From the NCBI GenBank assembly GCA_003505905.1, contig DNXM01000205.1, positions 15,937 to 25,774 of the forward strand: 9,838 bases of DNA. Reading direction: 5' to 3'. The stretch comes from Oscillospiraceae bacterium. GTDB taxonomy: Bacteria; Bacillota; Clostridia; Oscillospirales; Acutalibacteraceae. Below are positions 1 to 7,542 of the stretch, piece by piece. Numbering within the stretch: position 1 is the stretch's first letter; the number at the start of each line of letters is the position of its first letter. The position numbers were made by a program, and so were the translations under genes. The notes beneath the pieces are model-generated. The model did not search any database. It was not told the origin of the DNA and worked only from the letters and a program-made list of their open reading frames with translations.

Positions 1-1769
1 TTTTCAAGTACTTTTGCAATTTTTTTGCCTTTTGGCAGCATAATTACATCCTCATAGGAAATTCCCTTGCAGACAAGCAGGCAGGCGGCGTAAACAACCA
101 TTGCAACACAAATGGCAAGAAGCGTTGCAATATTATATCCGTTAAGTCTGCTTGTGCCGCCGAAGGTGAGAATACGAGCCAAAACCGCCTGCGTTGCAAA
201 AGCGGAAAATGCACAAATCGCCGAGCAAATCAACGGCTTCACCACAGTGGAAACAACATTGATGCGGCAGCCCGAAACTTTTATTGTGTAGAACACATTC
301 AATGAAATAATAATCACATAGCAAACCACCGTGCCAATGGTTGCACCGTAAATATTGAACTTCGGAATACCGACAAAGATAAAATTGCAAATCACTTTTG
401 TAACAGCGCCGATGGCAATGGTTTTCGCCGGAATATCCGCACGACCCATTGCCTGCAAAATATTCGTCAGCGGCGTAGAAAGCGCAATAATACAGGTTGC
501 AAAGCCGTAAATCGACACAACTGGTGCGGCAATCGAAATAAGGTTTGCCGATTTGGTGGACGCATAAAGCAAGGACAAAATCGGTTCTGCCAAAACGGCA
601 ATGCCGAAGCCGGCAGGAGCCGCCACCAGCATACAAACACGAATAACCGAGTTGATGGTCGAAGCAACCTCCTTGCGTTTTTTCAGCGCACGGGCGGCGG
701 CAAGCGCCGGGATTGCGCTGACGCCGAGGGTCATGGTGACGGAAGTAATCAAGCTCTTAAAATCAAGTGCGGAGAAATAGCAGCCGATCAAATAAGTAGG
801 AATATCCTTGTCCAAGGTCTGTGAGCCCTGCAGCGAAGCGGCAAAGGTTGTTTTGAAATAATCCAAATTGTTGACAACAACCTGCGACAGACGGGTACGA
901 ATGGTAAAATTATCAATCAAATTGGTCACATTCATAATCAAAGCGCTGATGACCATGGGAATGGCAATGGTAATCATCATTTTGACAACCTTGTCGGGTC
1001 GGTTGGGACGAGGCGAATTGACCAGCATTTCTTTGGTGAAATAATCGCCCTTGAACTTATGGAGCAGAATCATAAACACCAATGCGGCAATCGTACCGAT
1101 GGTGATTGACAAAACGGCAGCTGCGGCGGCATAAGGATAAATGCGGCTGAGCGCCTGCGCTTCGTTTTCGCAGACCTGACCGAACACGGAAAGGCCGCTT
1201 TCAAACCGCTTCAAGCCGTAATTCATCACATATTTGGCAAAGAAGATGCCGAGCACCAATTTGCCGGATGCCTCAATTACCTGTGAAACCGCTGTCGGCG
1301 TCATGTTGCGCATTCCTTCGTAGTAACCACGGTATGTAGACATCATACAGCAGAAGAAAATGGACGGCGCAATAGCAAGAATCGACCAAAGATTATCCTT
1401 ACAGTTGGCAATAAACACATAGGGAATAGCGATAATTACCAACAGCAATGTGCCGACCACGCCGACGATGAAGAACAGCCGCATCGCCAAGCGGAATATC
1501 ATTCGGGCATCCCGATAGCGACCCAAAGACACATTTTCCGACACCATTTTCGATACCGCCACGGGCAAGCCTGCCATGGAGATGGCGTAAATCGGTGTAT
1601 AAAGCTCATATGCCGAACTGAAATAGCCTCGACCGACTTCACCGATTAACGCCGTCAACGGAATTTTGTAAATGGCGCCGATGACTTTGACGATTAGCGT
1701 GGCAACCACAAGTATCATGGCGCCGTTGAGCATGGTTTGCCCCTGCCCGTTTGTCTTTTTTGTTTCCAA
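1..1769 (-). CDS. MurJ/SpoVB-like lipid flippase (MOP superfamily), 3' end cut by window edge
   Basis: A multi-pass membrane protein of the polysaccharide transporter family (COG2244, the group of B. subtilis SpoVB and YtgP). Members flip undecaprenyl-linked sugars, such as lipid II, across the cytoplasmic membrane. I translated the strand by hand: 589 codons are open, with no frameshift in the parts I read (codons 1-310 and the last 19). Visible are the family N-terminus (GAIYKIPLTALIGEVGRGYF, residues 31-50), the YRGYYEGMRNMTPTAVSQ stretch (146-163) and many hydrophobic segments consistent with about 14 helices. The last readable residues, MLPKGKKIAKVLE, resemble the usual tail of clostridial members, so probably only a few codons are missing. 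The start chosen is TTG at 1769, with AAGGA 9 bases upstream and an in-frame stop just before it. An ATG at 1733 is a real alternative. It follows the kinase gene by 25 bases, so probable co-transcription. Family assignment is strong; the choice between lipid II and another substrate is open. Confidence 0.9.
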   Translation of the reverse strand, partial: METKKTNGQGQTMLNGAMILVVATLIVKVIGAIYKIPLTALIGEVGRGYFSSAYELYTPIYAISMAGLPVAVSKMVSENVSLGRYRDARMIFRLAMRLFFIVGVVGTLLLVIIAIPYVFIANCKDNLWSILAIAPSIFFCCMMSTYRGYYEGMRNMTPTAVSQVIEASGKLVLGIFFAKYVMNYGLKRFESGLSVFGQVCENEAQALSRIYPYAAAAAVLSITIGTIAALVFMILLHKFKGDYFTKEMLVNSPRPNRPDKVVKMMITIAIPMVISALIMNVTNLIDNFTIRTRLSQVVVNNLDYFKTTFAASLQGSQTLDKDIPTYLIGCYFSALDFKSLITSVTMTLGVSAIPALAAARALKKRKEVASTINSVIRVCMLVAAPAGFGIAVLAEPILSLLYASTKSANLISIAAPVVSIYGFATCIIALSTPLTNILQAMGRADIPAKTIAIGAVTKVICNFIFVGIPKFNIYGATIGTVVCYVIIISLNVFYTIKVSGCRINVVSTVVKPLICSAICAFSAFATQAVLARILTFGGTSRLNGYNIATLLAICVAMVVYAACLLVCKGISYEDVIMLPKGKKIAKVLE

Positions 1770-1778
1770 AACAACACA

Positions 1779-1783
1779 TCCTT
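1779..1783 (-). promoter_or_regulatory. Ribosome binding site supporting the TTG start of the flippase
   Basis: AAGGA on the minus strand lies 9 bases before TTG at 1769. The codon five before this TTG in the same frame is TAA, so no earlier start is possible except between the two, where no ATG or GTG is in frame. A competing AGGGG at 1744-1740 lies 6 bases before ATG at 1733. Confidence 0.55.
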
Positions 1784-1794
1784 ACGGAAATTAT

Positions 1795-2727
1795 TTATTC
1801 TTTTGCACCGAGAAATTCTCTCATCAACGAATCCTGCGGAACAAGATTCGGCGAAAGCGTTTCAAACGGTTCCATTTGCTTTTTCAAGCGACAGGCTTCC
1901 GGAAACCAATCGCTGTCCTGCGGCACGGTATCCAAAAGCGCCAGTGCCTCACGGCGAAAAACGCACGGTTCATAGTTGTGAATCGAATCAATCAAAATGT
2001 CGGCGCAATACTTGTACGGTGCCAAAAATTTATTTTCACCCTCAAGAACCTTGCCCCAAAGGGAGAAGGTGTTTTCGACCGAGCTGTTGCGGAAGCGGTA
2101 ATCCCGAATCATGCGGCGCACCAAGCGCAAATCCCGTTTGGTCATTTGCACCTCATCGCCCTGCAAATAAAGGCGAGTGGACACGCTGACATAAAGCTTG
2201 AGCAGTGCATCCTGCGGCAGACGCTCGGAAATAATCGGATTCAAGGCATGAAGTCCCTCAAAAATGACCACATCGCCCGGCTGCAGCCGTATTTCAAACG
2301 CATCGTCCAGTCGTTTTCCGTTAACAAAATCATACCTCGGCAAAAGGCTGTGACCCTGTTGCACTAAATTTGTCATCACACGATTGAGCATATCCAGCTC
2401 TAATGCGGTCACGCTCTCGTAGTCGGGCTTTCCCTCTTCGTCCAAAGCGAATTCGCCCCGATTGCGGTAAAAATCATCGAGTGAAACCGTGTATGCAGTG
2501 TGCCCTTTTTTCGACAACTTTTGGGAAATTTTGCCTGCGGTCGTTGTTTTGCCCGAGGAGCTCGGACCTGCCAGCAAAACAATTTCAGCGGAATTGTTTT
2601 TGCTGATTCGTTCGACTGTTCGGTTAAGCAATTCATCGTAACGGTTTTCCGCCCGTTCAATAAGGAATTTCGGCTCCTGCCTGGCGCAGGTATTGATTTC
2701 ACTGACATGATTCAAAACATCTGCCAT
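1795..2727 (-). CDS. Uridine kinase-like nucleoside kinase, short single-domain form
   Basis: A 310-residue P-loop kinase of the uridine kinase/phosphoribulokinase family, expected to phosphorylate a nucleoside (classically uridine or cytidine) with ATP or GTP in the cytoplasm. Walker A is GPSSSGKTT at residues 54-62. The substrate-side motif SLDDFY is at 82-87, the FEGLH strand end (Walker B-like) at 156-160, and the arginine-rich lid RRMIRDYRFRNSS at 204-216. Many clostridial homologues are about 550 residues, with TGS and threonyl-tRNA-synthetase-like domains before the kinase. Here only about 50 residues precede Walker A, and they resemble the linker (FLIERAENRYDELL, 21-34) of the long form. 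Start ATG has GAGGTG 7 bases upstream. The gene starts 19 bases after hemZ ends and is followed after 25 bases by the flippase. Substrate specificity cannot be read from sequence, so no symbol is given. Confidence 0.9.
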   Translation of the reverse strand: MADVLNHVSEINTCARQEPKFLIERAENRYDELLNRTVERISKNNSAEIVLLAGPSSSGKTTTAGKISQKLSKKGHTAYTVSLDDFYRNRGEFALDEEGKPDYESVTALELDMLNRVMTNLVQQGHSLLPRYDFVNGKRLDDAFEIRLQPGDVVIFEGLHALNPIISERLPQDALLKLYVSVSTRLYLQGDEVQMTKRDLRLVRRMIRDYRFRNSSVENTFSLWGKVLEGENKFLAPYKYCADILIDSIHNYEPCVFRREALALLDTVPQDSDWFPEACRLKKQMEPFETLSPNLVPQDSLMREFLGAKE

Positions 2728-2746
2728 GAAAAAACACCTCTTTGTT

Positions 2747-4225
2747 TTATGATATAGCTTCCTTATTATATTCTGCGTAAAACTCGCTTATGCGGCTTTT
2801 TCGTTGAACAAGCTCATCAAAACGGCTGTTGTATTCATACGGATACTTAAAATTGAAAATGCGTTCAATGTGATTTTGTCCCGGTGCCTTCAATTTTGTA
2901 ACGGCTCCCGCACCGACGGCAAGCACCGTATGCAGCTCCTCCATCATATATACATTATATAAACATTCATGACCGGGCAGACACCAGCCGACATTTTCGA
3001 GGTTGCCGACACAACGGCTCTGCCGATACATATAGTACGGAATGTATCCCTTTTCGCTCAATGTGCGGTTGGCATAATCCACCATCCGGCGAGCGGTATC
3101 ATCGGTATTCAAATCAACATTTTCCTGCGCCACCAAACGGCTTGAGCGTTTGAGAGCCAGCGCATGAATGGTGATATTCTCCGCACCCAGCATAATAGCT
3201 TGGTTGAGTGAAGCGCAAAAGCCCTCGACCGTATCGCCCGGCAAACCTGCAATTAAATCGGTGTTGATTGCGGAAAAGCCGATTTCTTTGGCGAAATTAA
3301 AGGCATCTATTGCCTGCTGTGCCGTATGCTTTCGTCCGATTGCGCACAAAACACGGTCATCATAAGTCTGCGGATTGATGCTCACACGGTCAATTCCGCT
3401 TTGTTTTAAGGCAAGCAATTTTTCGCGGGTGATAACATCCGCCCGACCTGCTTCAAAAGTATATTCCCGATTCGTTGTCAAATCAAAATTCTGTTCAATC
3501 GCACGAATCAAGCCGTCTGCTTCTTCAACACTCAAAATGCCGGGCGTTCCGCCGCCGAAATAGACACTCTCCAGCCGTAAGCCGTTTGCCTGTGCAATTT
3601 TGCCCGTAATTTCAATCTCTCTTTTGAGGTTTTTCAAATACGGCACAAGAAGCTTTTGGGCGTTGGCGTTTGTGATGGAATGCGACACAAACGAACAATA
3701 ACTGCACCGACTCGGACAAAACGGAATGGACACATACAAGCTGAAGGAGTCCGGGCGATTCCGTGCAAAGATGTTCTTCTGTGCTTTAGCAACCGTCAAA
3801 GCCAATTGCGTGCGCTCCACGGATACGAAAAGCTTTTTTTCAAAATACTCTCTCGCCTTGTCCTCGCCGATTTCACCGACAAGTGTGTTCATCAGCTTCG
3901 ACGGTCGAACGCCCGTCAACATTCCCCACACAGGTTCAACACCGGTCAGCTGTGTTAAAACACAGTACAGACACAAAGCTAAATTGTATTCCGCCTTTTC
4001 GTTTTCACATTCTTCGCTTTCCGTTTGCTTCGCACATTCTTTTCCGTCTACGCAAGCAAAAACACGGTAGTGAAAGCCGTCATGTTTGACGATTTCGGTA
4101 ATAATACGATTGCCGCTGTCCTCCTGCACTTCATAAACCAGCTTAATATCCTCATTCGGGTAAAACATTCGGCAAATGTTTTCAATTTCATAATGAAAAG
4201 GATGGTTCAGAATATAAATGTTCAC
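2747..4225 (-). CDS. hemZ: Coproporphyrinogen dehydrogenase-like radical SAM protein HemZ
   Basis: A 492-residue radical SAM enzyme of the HemN/HemW/HemZ group. The family is annotated as oxygen-independent coproporphyrinogen III oxidase, although activity of HemZ-type members is poorly established. The 4Fe-4S ligands are C170, C174 and C177 (CPSRCSYC), followed by the SAM-binding FGGGTP at 223-228. The roughly 160-residue N-terminal extension containing WGMLTGVRPSKL (100-111) distinguishes HemZ from HemN and HemW. The C-terminal block GNLENVGW (407-414) is also typical of HemZ. The start is GTG at 4225, overlapping the upstream hydrolase stop as GTGA; GAGGA at 4237-4233 sits 7 bases before it, and no ATG near this point is in frame. 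The overlap suggests translational coupling. Whether this organism makes haem cannot be judged from this window. Confidence 0.92.
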   Translation of the reverse strand: MNIYILNHPFHYEIENICRMFYPNEDIKLVYEVQEDSGNRIITEIVKHDGFHYRVFACVDGKECAKQTESEECENEKAEYNLALCLYCVLTQLTGVEPVWGMLTGVRPSKLMNTLVGEIGEDKAREYFEKKLFVSVERTQLALTVAKAQKNIFARNRPDSFSLYVSIPFCPSRCSYCSFVSHSITNANAQKLLVPYLKNLKREIEITGKIAQANGLRLESVYFGGGTPGILSVEEADGLIRAIEQNFDLTTNREYTFEAGRADVITREKLLALKQSGIDRVSINPQTYDDRVLCAIGRKHTAQQAIDAFNFAKEIGFSAINTDLIAGLPGDTVEGFCASLNQAIMLGAENITIHALALKRSSRLVAQENVDLNTDDTARRMVDYANRTLSEKGYIPYYMYRQSRCVGNLENVGWCLPGHECLYNVYMMEELHTVLAVGAGAVTKLKAPGQNHIERIFNFKYPYEYNSRFDELVQRKSRISEFYAEYNKEAIS

Positions 4226-4857
4226 GACATTTTCCTCATGTAGCGGTTGCGTTTTTTCTCAAAGCCAATGGTGGTGGCACGGTTGTGACCGGGGAAGACA
4301 TCCGTTTCATCCGCAAGCACCAACAGCTTATGCAACGAATCCATCAAGGTGTCAAAATCACCGCCGAGAAAATCCGTTCTGCCGACCGTCAGACAAAACA
4401 GCGTGTCACCGCTGTAAAGAGCCAGATTCTTTCTGTCAAAATAGCAAACCGAACCGAGAGAATGACCGGGCGTATGTATCACCTCAAGCTCCGTGTCGGC
4501 AAACGGCAAACACTCGCCGCCGTTCCAAACAATGTCTGCTTTCATATCCCGAACCGATTCGGGCAATTCGACATCGCCTGCCAAATTGTATTCGGGGTCG
4601 GTCAGGCAGATTTCATCGTCCTTATGAATCGCCACCTGCGCATTCGGATAAAGCTCACGCAAGCCGTTGACCCCAAAAATGTGGTCAAAGTGCCCGTGCG
4701 TGAGCAAAATGTATTTCAAATCACAGCCGTCCAATGCCTGCCGCAATTCTTCACACATCACACCCGGGTCAATCACACACGCCTGCTTGGTTGCTTCATC
4801 AATCAAAACATAACAATTTGCCCCATATTGTCCCAAGGGCATACCAATTCGTTTCAT
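4222..4857 (-). CDS. Metallo-beta-lactamase-fold hydrolase, glyoxalase II / YcbL-like
   Basis: A 211-residue cytoplasmic metallo-hydrolase. The metal ligands of the family are all visible: THGHFDH with H54, H56, D58 and H59, then H132 in TPGHSLGS, D151 in YSGDTLF, and H191 in FPGHN. The short length without the C-terminal glyoxalase II substrate domain, and the early GQYGANCYVLID motif (9-20), match the small YcbL-like branch, which hydrolyses thioesters such as S-lactoylglutathione analogues. The physiological substrate in a Clostridium-type cell lacking glutathione is not known. I start at ATG 4857 because AAGAGG lies 7 bases before it. A TTG at 4887 would add ten poorly conserved residues ([10 protein letters not shown]) and overlap dtd. 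The gene follows dtd by 14 bases and ends in a 4-base GTGA overlap with hemZ. It is a standard member of the rel-dtd-MBL-hemZ cluster of Clostridia. Confidence 0.9.
   Translation of the reverse strand: MKRIGMPLGQYGANCYVLIDEATKQACVIDPGVMCEELRQALDGCDLKYILLTHGHFDHIFGVNGLRELYPNAQVAIHKDDEICLTDPEYNLAGDVELPESVRDMKADIVWNGGECLPFADTELEVIHTPGHSLGSVCYFDRKNLALYSGDTLFCLTVGRTDFLGGDFDTLMDSLHKLLVLADETDVFPGHNRATTIGFEKKRNRYMRKMS
4233..4237 (-). promoter_or_regulatory. Ribosome binding site that fixes the GTG start of hemZ
   Basis: GAGGA inside the last codons of the hydrolase gene lies 7 bases before GTG at 4225. The nearby ATG codons (as in AAAATGTCG) are in the hydrolase frame, not the hemZ frame, so GTG is the best start. 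Confidence 0.6.
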
Positions 4858-4871
4858 GTTCCTGCCTCTTT

Positions 4872-5330
4872 TTACGCTTTTTTCCAAATATCGGTATCCA
4901 GTAATATGGTCACGGGACCGTCATTGAGCAAGGTTACCTTCATATCGGCACCGAAAACCCCGTTCTCCACTTTTTTGATTCCGTTTTCTTTCAGCAAGGC
5001 GGAATAAAGCTCGTAAAGGCGTTTTGCCTCATCGGGTGCGGCGGAAGAGGTAAACGAAGGGCGGTTGCCCTTTTTGCAGTCTGCGCACAATGTAAACTGC
5101 GACACCACCAAGCATTCACCGCCGATGTCACACACCGAACGGTTCATTTTTCCGTCTTCATCTTCAAAAATGCGAAGCTTGGCGGTCTTGACAGCAAGCA
5201 CCTGTGCCTGCTCATCGGTGTCACCCTCGACAACACCGAGCAAAATCATCAAGCCTTCTTTTACGGCACCGACCGTTTCTCCGTCAACCGCAACCTCGGC
5301 AAATTGAACCCGTTGTATAACCGCTCTCAT
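4872..5330 (-). CDS. dtd: D-aminoacyl-tRNA deacylase
   Basis: A 152-residue homodimeric RNA-dependent hydrolase that removes D-amino acids (and mischarged glycine) from tRNA, protecting translation from D-residues. The length is typical of the family (about 145-150). Both signature motifs are intact: SQFTL at 77-81 and NDGPVT at 136-141, whose Gly-Pro pair forms the chirality-selecting cross-subunit site. The family N-terminus MRAVIQRV and the KGNRPSF motif (87-93) are also present. Start ATG has AAGGGAG 8 bases upstream. The gene follows rel by 19 bases, and the rel-dtd pairing is common across Firmicutes, which strengthens the call. No unusual residue was noticed. Confidence 0.96.
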   Translation of the reverse strand: MRAVIQRVQFAEVAVDGETVGAVKEGLMILLGVVEGDTDEQAQVLAVKTAKLRIFEDEDGKMNRSVCDIGGECLVVSQFTLCADCKKGNRPSFTSSAAPDEAKRLYELYSALLKENGIKKVENGVFGADMKVTLLNDGPVTILLDTDIWKKA

Positions 5331-5349
5331 GCGTTTTTCTCCCTTATGC

Positions 5350-7542
5350 TTATTTTCTCTCGACCGTCAAAATGCCGTCGATTTTCATCATTTTGGTAAT
5401 ACAGTTATTCAGATGCTCCTTGCCGTCAACGGTAATGGTGCAGTTAATCACAAAAGTGCCGTCTTTCATGGTGCGGGAATTGATGTTGGCAATCGGCACA
5501 CGCAAGCCGCTGAGCATTACGGACACATCCGCCAAAATGCCGATGCGGTTGATGCCCGAAATCATCAGGTTGGCATTATAGACCTCTTTCTGTCCCTTAT
5601 CCCAATAAGCGTTCAGCCAACGGTACGGCTCGGCACAGTTTTCAATATTCTCCGGCACATTCGAACAATGACGGGAATGAATGGAAACACCGTGTCCGCG
5701 GGTGATAAAGCCGATGATTTCGTCGCCGGGCAGCGGATTGCAGCATTGAGCAAATTTTACCAAGCAGTTGTCAATGCCCTCAACCACAACGCCCTCACTG
5801 CTCTTGATTTTCATTTTCGGAATCACCGTAGGCGTTTCGGTTTTTGCCGCCTCTTTCACCATGCGGTTATAGTCGTCTTTGATTCGTGGCATGATTTTGC
5901 TCAAAAGGATACCGCCGAAACCGATGGCGGCATAAAAATCATCCACCGTATTGCAACGCTGACGCTCGGCAATCTTGTTCAGGAATTGGTTCATCTGCTC
6001 TTCGGGCAAATGAATGCAGGCACGGCGAATCTCACGGTCAAACTGATTCTTACCCTCAACAATGTTGTCTTCCCTTTTTTCTTTTTTGAACCAACTGCGG
6101 ATTTTGCCCCTCGCTTCGCTGGTACGGACGATGTTCAGCCAATCACGGCTCGGTCCCTTGCCTGCCTGTGAAGAGGTAATAATATCAACGATTTCGCCGT
6201 TTTTTACTTGATAGTCAATCGGCACAATGCGTCCGTCCACCTTTGCGCCAACCATGCGGTTACCGACAGCCGAGTGAATGGCGTAAGCAAAGTCGATGAC
6301 CGTTGCACCGCTGGGCAAATCAATCACATCGCCCTTGGGCGTAAAGACATAAACCACATCGTGGCTCAAATCGTTTTTGATGGTGGTAACAATTTCATCA
6401 ACACCGACGGCATCGTTTTGGCTTTCCAGAACCTGGCGAATCCAAGCAAGACGGTTATCGTAATCGCTCTTGCCGCCCTGGGTCATGTTCAGCTTATACT
6501 TCCAGTGCGCCGCAATACCGTATTCCGCCGTATAGTGCATATCCCAAGTACGAATCTGCACCTCGAACGGAATGCCCTCTTTGCTGATAACGGTGGTGTG
6601 CAAAGACTGATACATATTCGGCTTTGGTGTGGAGATATAGTCCTTGAATCGCCCGGGAAGCGGTCGGAACATATCGTGAATAACACCTAAACAGTTGTAA
6701 CAGTCAATGACGCTGTCCACAATGATGCGCACGGCGTAAATATCGTAAATTTCATCAAAGGTTTTGTTTTGCATATACATCTTGCGGTAGATGCCATGAA
6801 CGCTCTTAATTCTTCCGTCCACCTTCGCTTTGATGCCGTTTTCGTCAATGCGCTTGATAATACGCTCCCGAATATCCGACAAAAACTCATTGCGCTGTGT
6901 GCTTTGGCTTGCCAAATTGGTTTCAATCTCATGATAACCGACCGCATCCAAAAAGCTGATTGCTAAGTCCTCCAGCTCCTCTTTGACAGGACGGATACCG
7001 AGGCGGTGCGCAATCGGCGCATAAATTTCAAGCGTTTCCAGTGCCTTATCCCGACGCTTTTGCTCGGGCATGAAGCGGAGCGTGCGCATATTGTGCAAAC
7101 GGTCAGCCAGCTTGATGATGATAACACGGATATCCTGCGACATGGCGATAAGCATTTTGCGCAGATTCTCCGCCTGCTGTTCTTCTTTTGTGGCAAGCTG
7201 AATTTTGCCGAGCTTGGTGACACCGTCAACCAAATTGGCTATATCCTTGCCGAAAGCTTCTTCGATTTCCTCCGTTGTGACGGGGGTATCCTCAACCACA
7301 TCATGCAGCAAAGCCGCCGCAATGGATTCGGCATCCATGCCCATATGTGCCAAGATAACCGCAACGGCAATTGGGTGAATGATATAAGGTTCTCCCGAAC
7401 GCCTTTTTTGTTCTGCGTGAGCCTGTCGAGCCAAGTTATAGGCACGCTCAATCAGCTCAATGCTCTCCTTTGAGTAATTGCCCTCAATCAATGTTTTCAG
7501 TTCCAAATAGCCGTTTTCGGCTTCGCTCATAGCCGTGCTCAT
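5350..7542 (-). CDS. rel: Bifunctional (p)ppGpp synthetase/hydrolase, long RelA/SpoT homologue
   Basis: A full-length 730-residue Rel enzyme that makes (p)ppGpp from ATP and GTP/GDP during starvation and hydrolyses it otherwise; long Rel proteins sense uncharged tRNA on the ribosome. The hydrolase HD domain has H56, the H80-D81 pair in LLHDVVEDT and D147 in KLADRLHN, so hydrolysis should be active. The synthetase domain runs from about 240 to 350 and carries RFKD at 298-301, the RXKD form found in bifunctional enzymes, rather than the EXDD form of synthetase-only RelA. YQSLHTT is at 311-317. A TGS domain spans about 396-458, a zinc-finger-like region with CC at 600-601 and H/C at 625-626 follows, and an ACT domain ends the protein (about 656-729). 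Start ATG overlaps the recJ stop as ATGA, with GGTGA 6 bases upstream. A second ATG four codons on lacks a visible binding site. Coupled translation with recJ is likely. Confidence 0.96.
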   Translation of the reverse strand: MSTAMSEAENGYLELKTLIEGNYSKESIELIERAYNLARQAHAEQKRRSGEPYIIHPIAVAVILAHMGMDAESIAAALLHDVVEDTPVTTEEIEEAFGKDIANLVDGVTKLGKIQLATKEEQQAENLRKMLIAMSQDIRVIIIKLADRLHNMRTLRFMPEQKRRDKALETLEIYAPIAHRLGIRPVKEELEDLAISFLDAVGYHEIETNLASQSTQRNEFLSDIRERIIKRIDENGIKAKVDGRIKSVHGIYRKMYMQNKTFDEIYDIYAVRIIVDSVIDCYNCLGVIHDMFRPLPGRFKDYISTPKPNMYQSLHTTVISKEGIPFEVQIRTWDMHYTAEYGIAAHWKYKLNMTQGGKSDYDNRLAWIRQVLESQNDAVGVDEIVTTIKNDLSHDVVYVFTPKGDVIDLPSGATVIDFAYAIHSAVGNRMVGAKVDGRIVPIDYQVKNGEIVDIITSSQAGKGPSRDWLNIVRTSEARGKIRSWFKKEKREDNIVEGKNQFDREIRRACIHLPEEQMNQFLNKIAERQRCNTVDDFYAAIGFGGILLSKIMPRIKDDYNRMVKEAAKTETPTVIPKMKIKSSEGVVVEGIDNCLVKFAQCCNPLPGDEIIGFITRGHGVSIHSRHCSNVPENIENCAEPYRWLNAYWDKGQKEVYNANLMISGINRIGILADVSVMLSGLRVPIANINSRTMKDGTFVINCTITVDGKEHLNNCITKMMKIDGILTVERK

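Noticed and set aside
142..636. Minus-strand 164-codon frame at the left end, rich in cysteine and histidine
   Set aside because: It is an alternate frame of the flippase. The true frame reads through here as a hydrophobic transporter that is open to the window edge.
1672..2367. Forward-strand open frame of 231 codons opposite the kinase and flippase start
   Set aside because: It spans two genes with clear motifs on the other strand and shows no family signature.
4858..4887. TTG start at 4887 for the MBL hydrolase
   Set aside because: It would overlap dtd by 16 bases and add residues not typical of the family, while ATG 4857 has AAGAGG at proper spacing.
4285..5007. Forward-strand open frame of 240 codons opposite the MBL hydrolase and dtd
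   Set aside because: The minus-strand frames carry intact catalytic motifs; this one has none and crosses a gene junction.
5329..6171. Long forward-strand open frame of 280 codons opposite rel
   Set aside because: It lies wholly opposite the conserved ACT, zinc-finger and C-terminal parts of rel, has no recognisable domain, and is explained by codon bias of the real gene.
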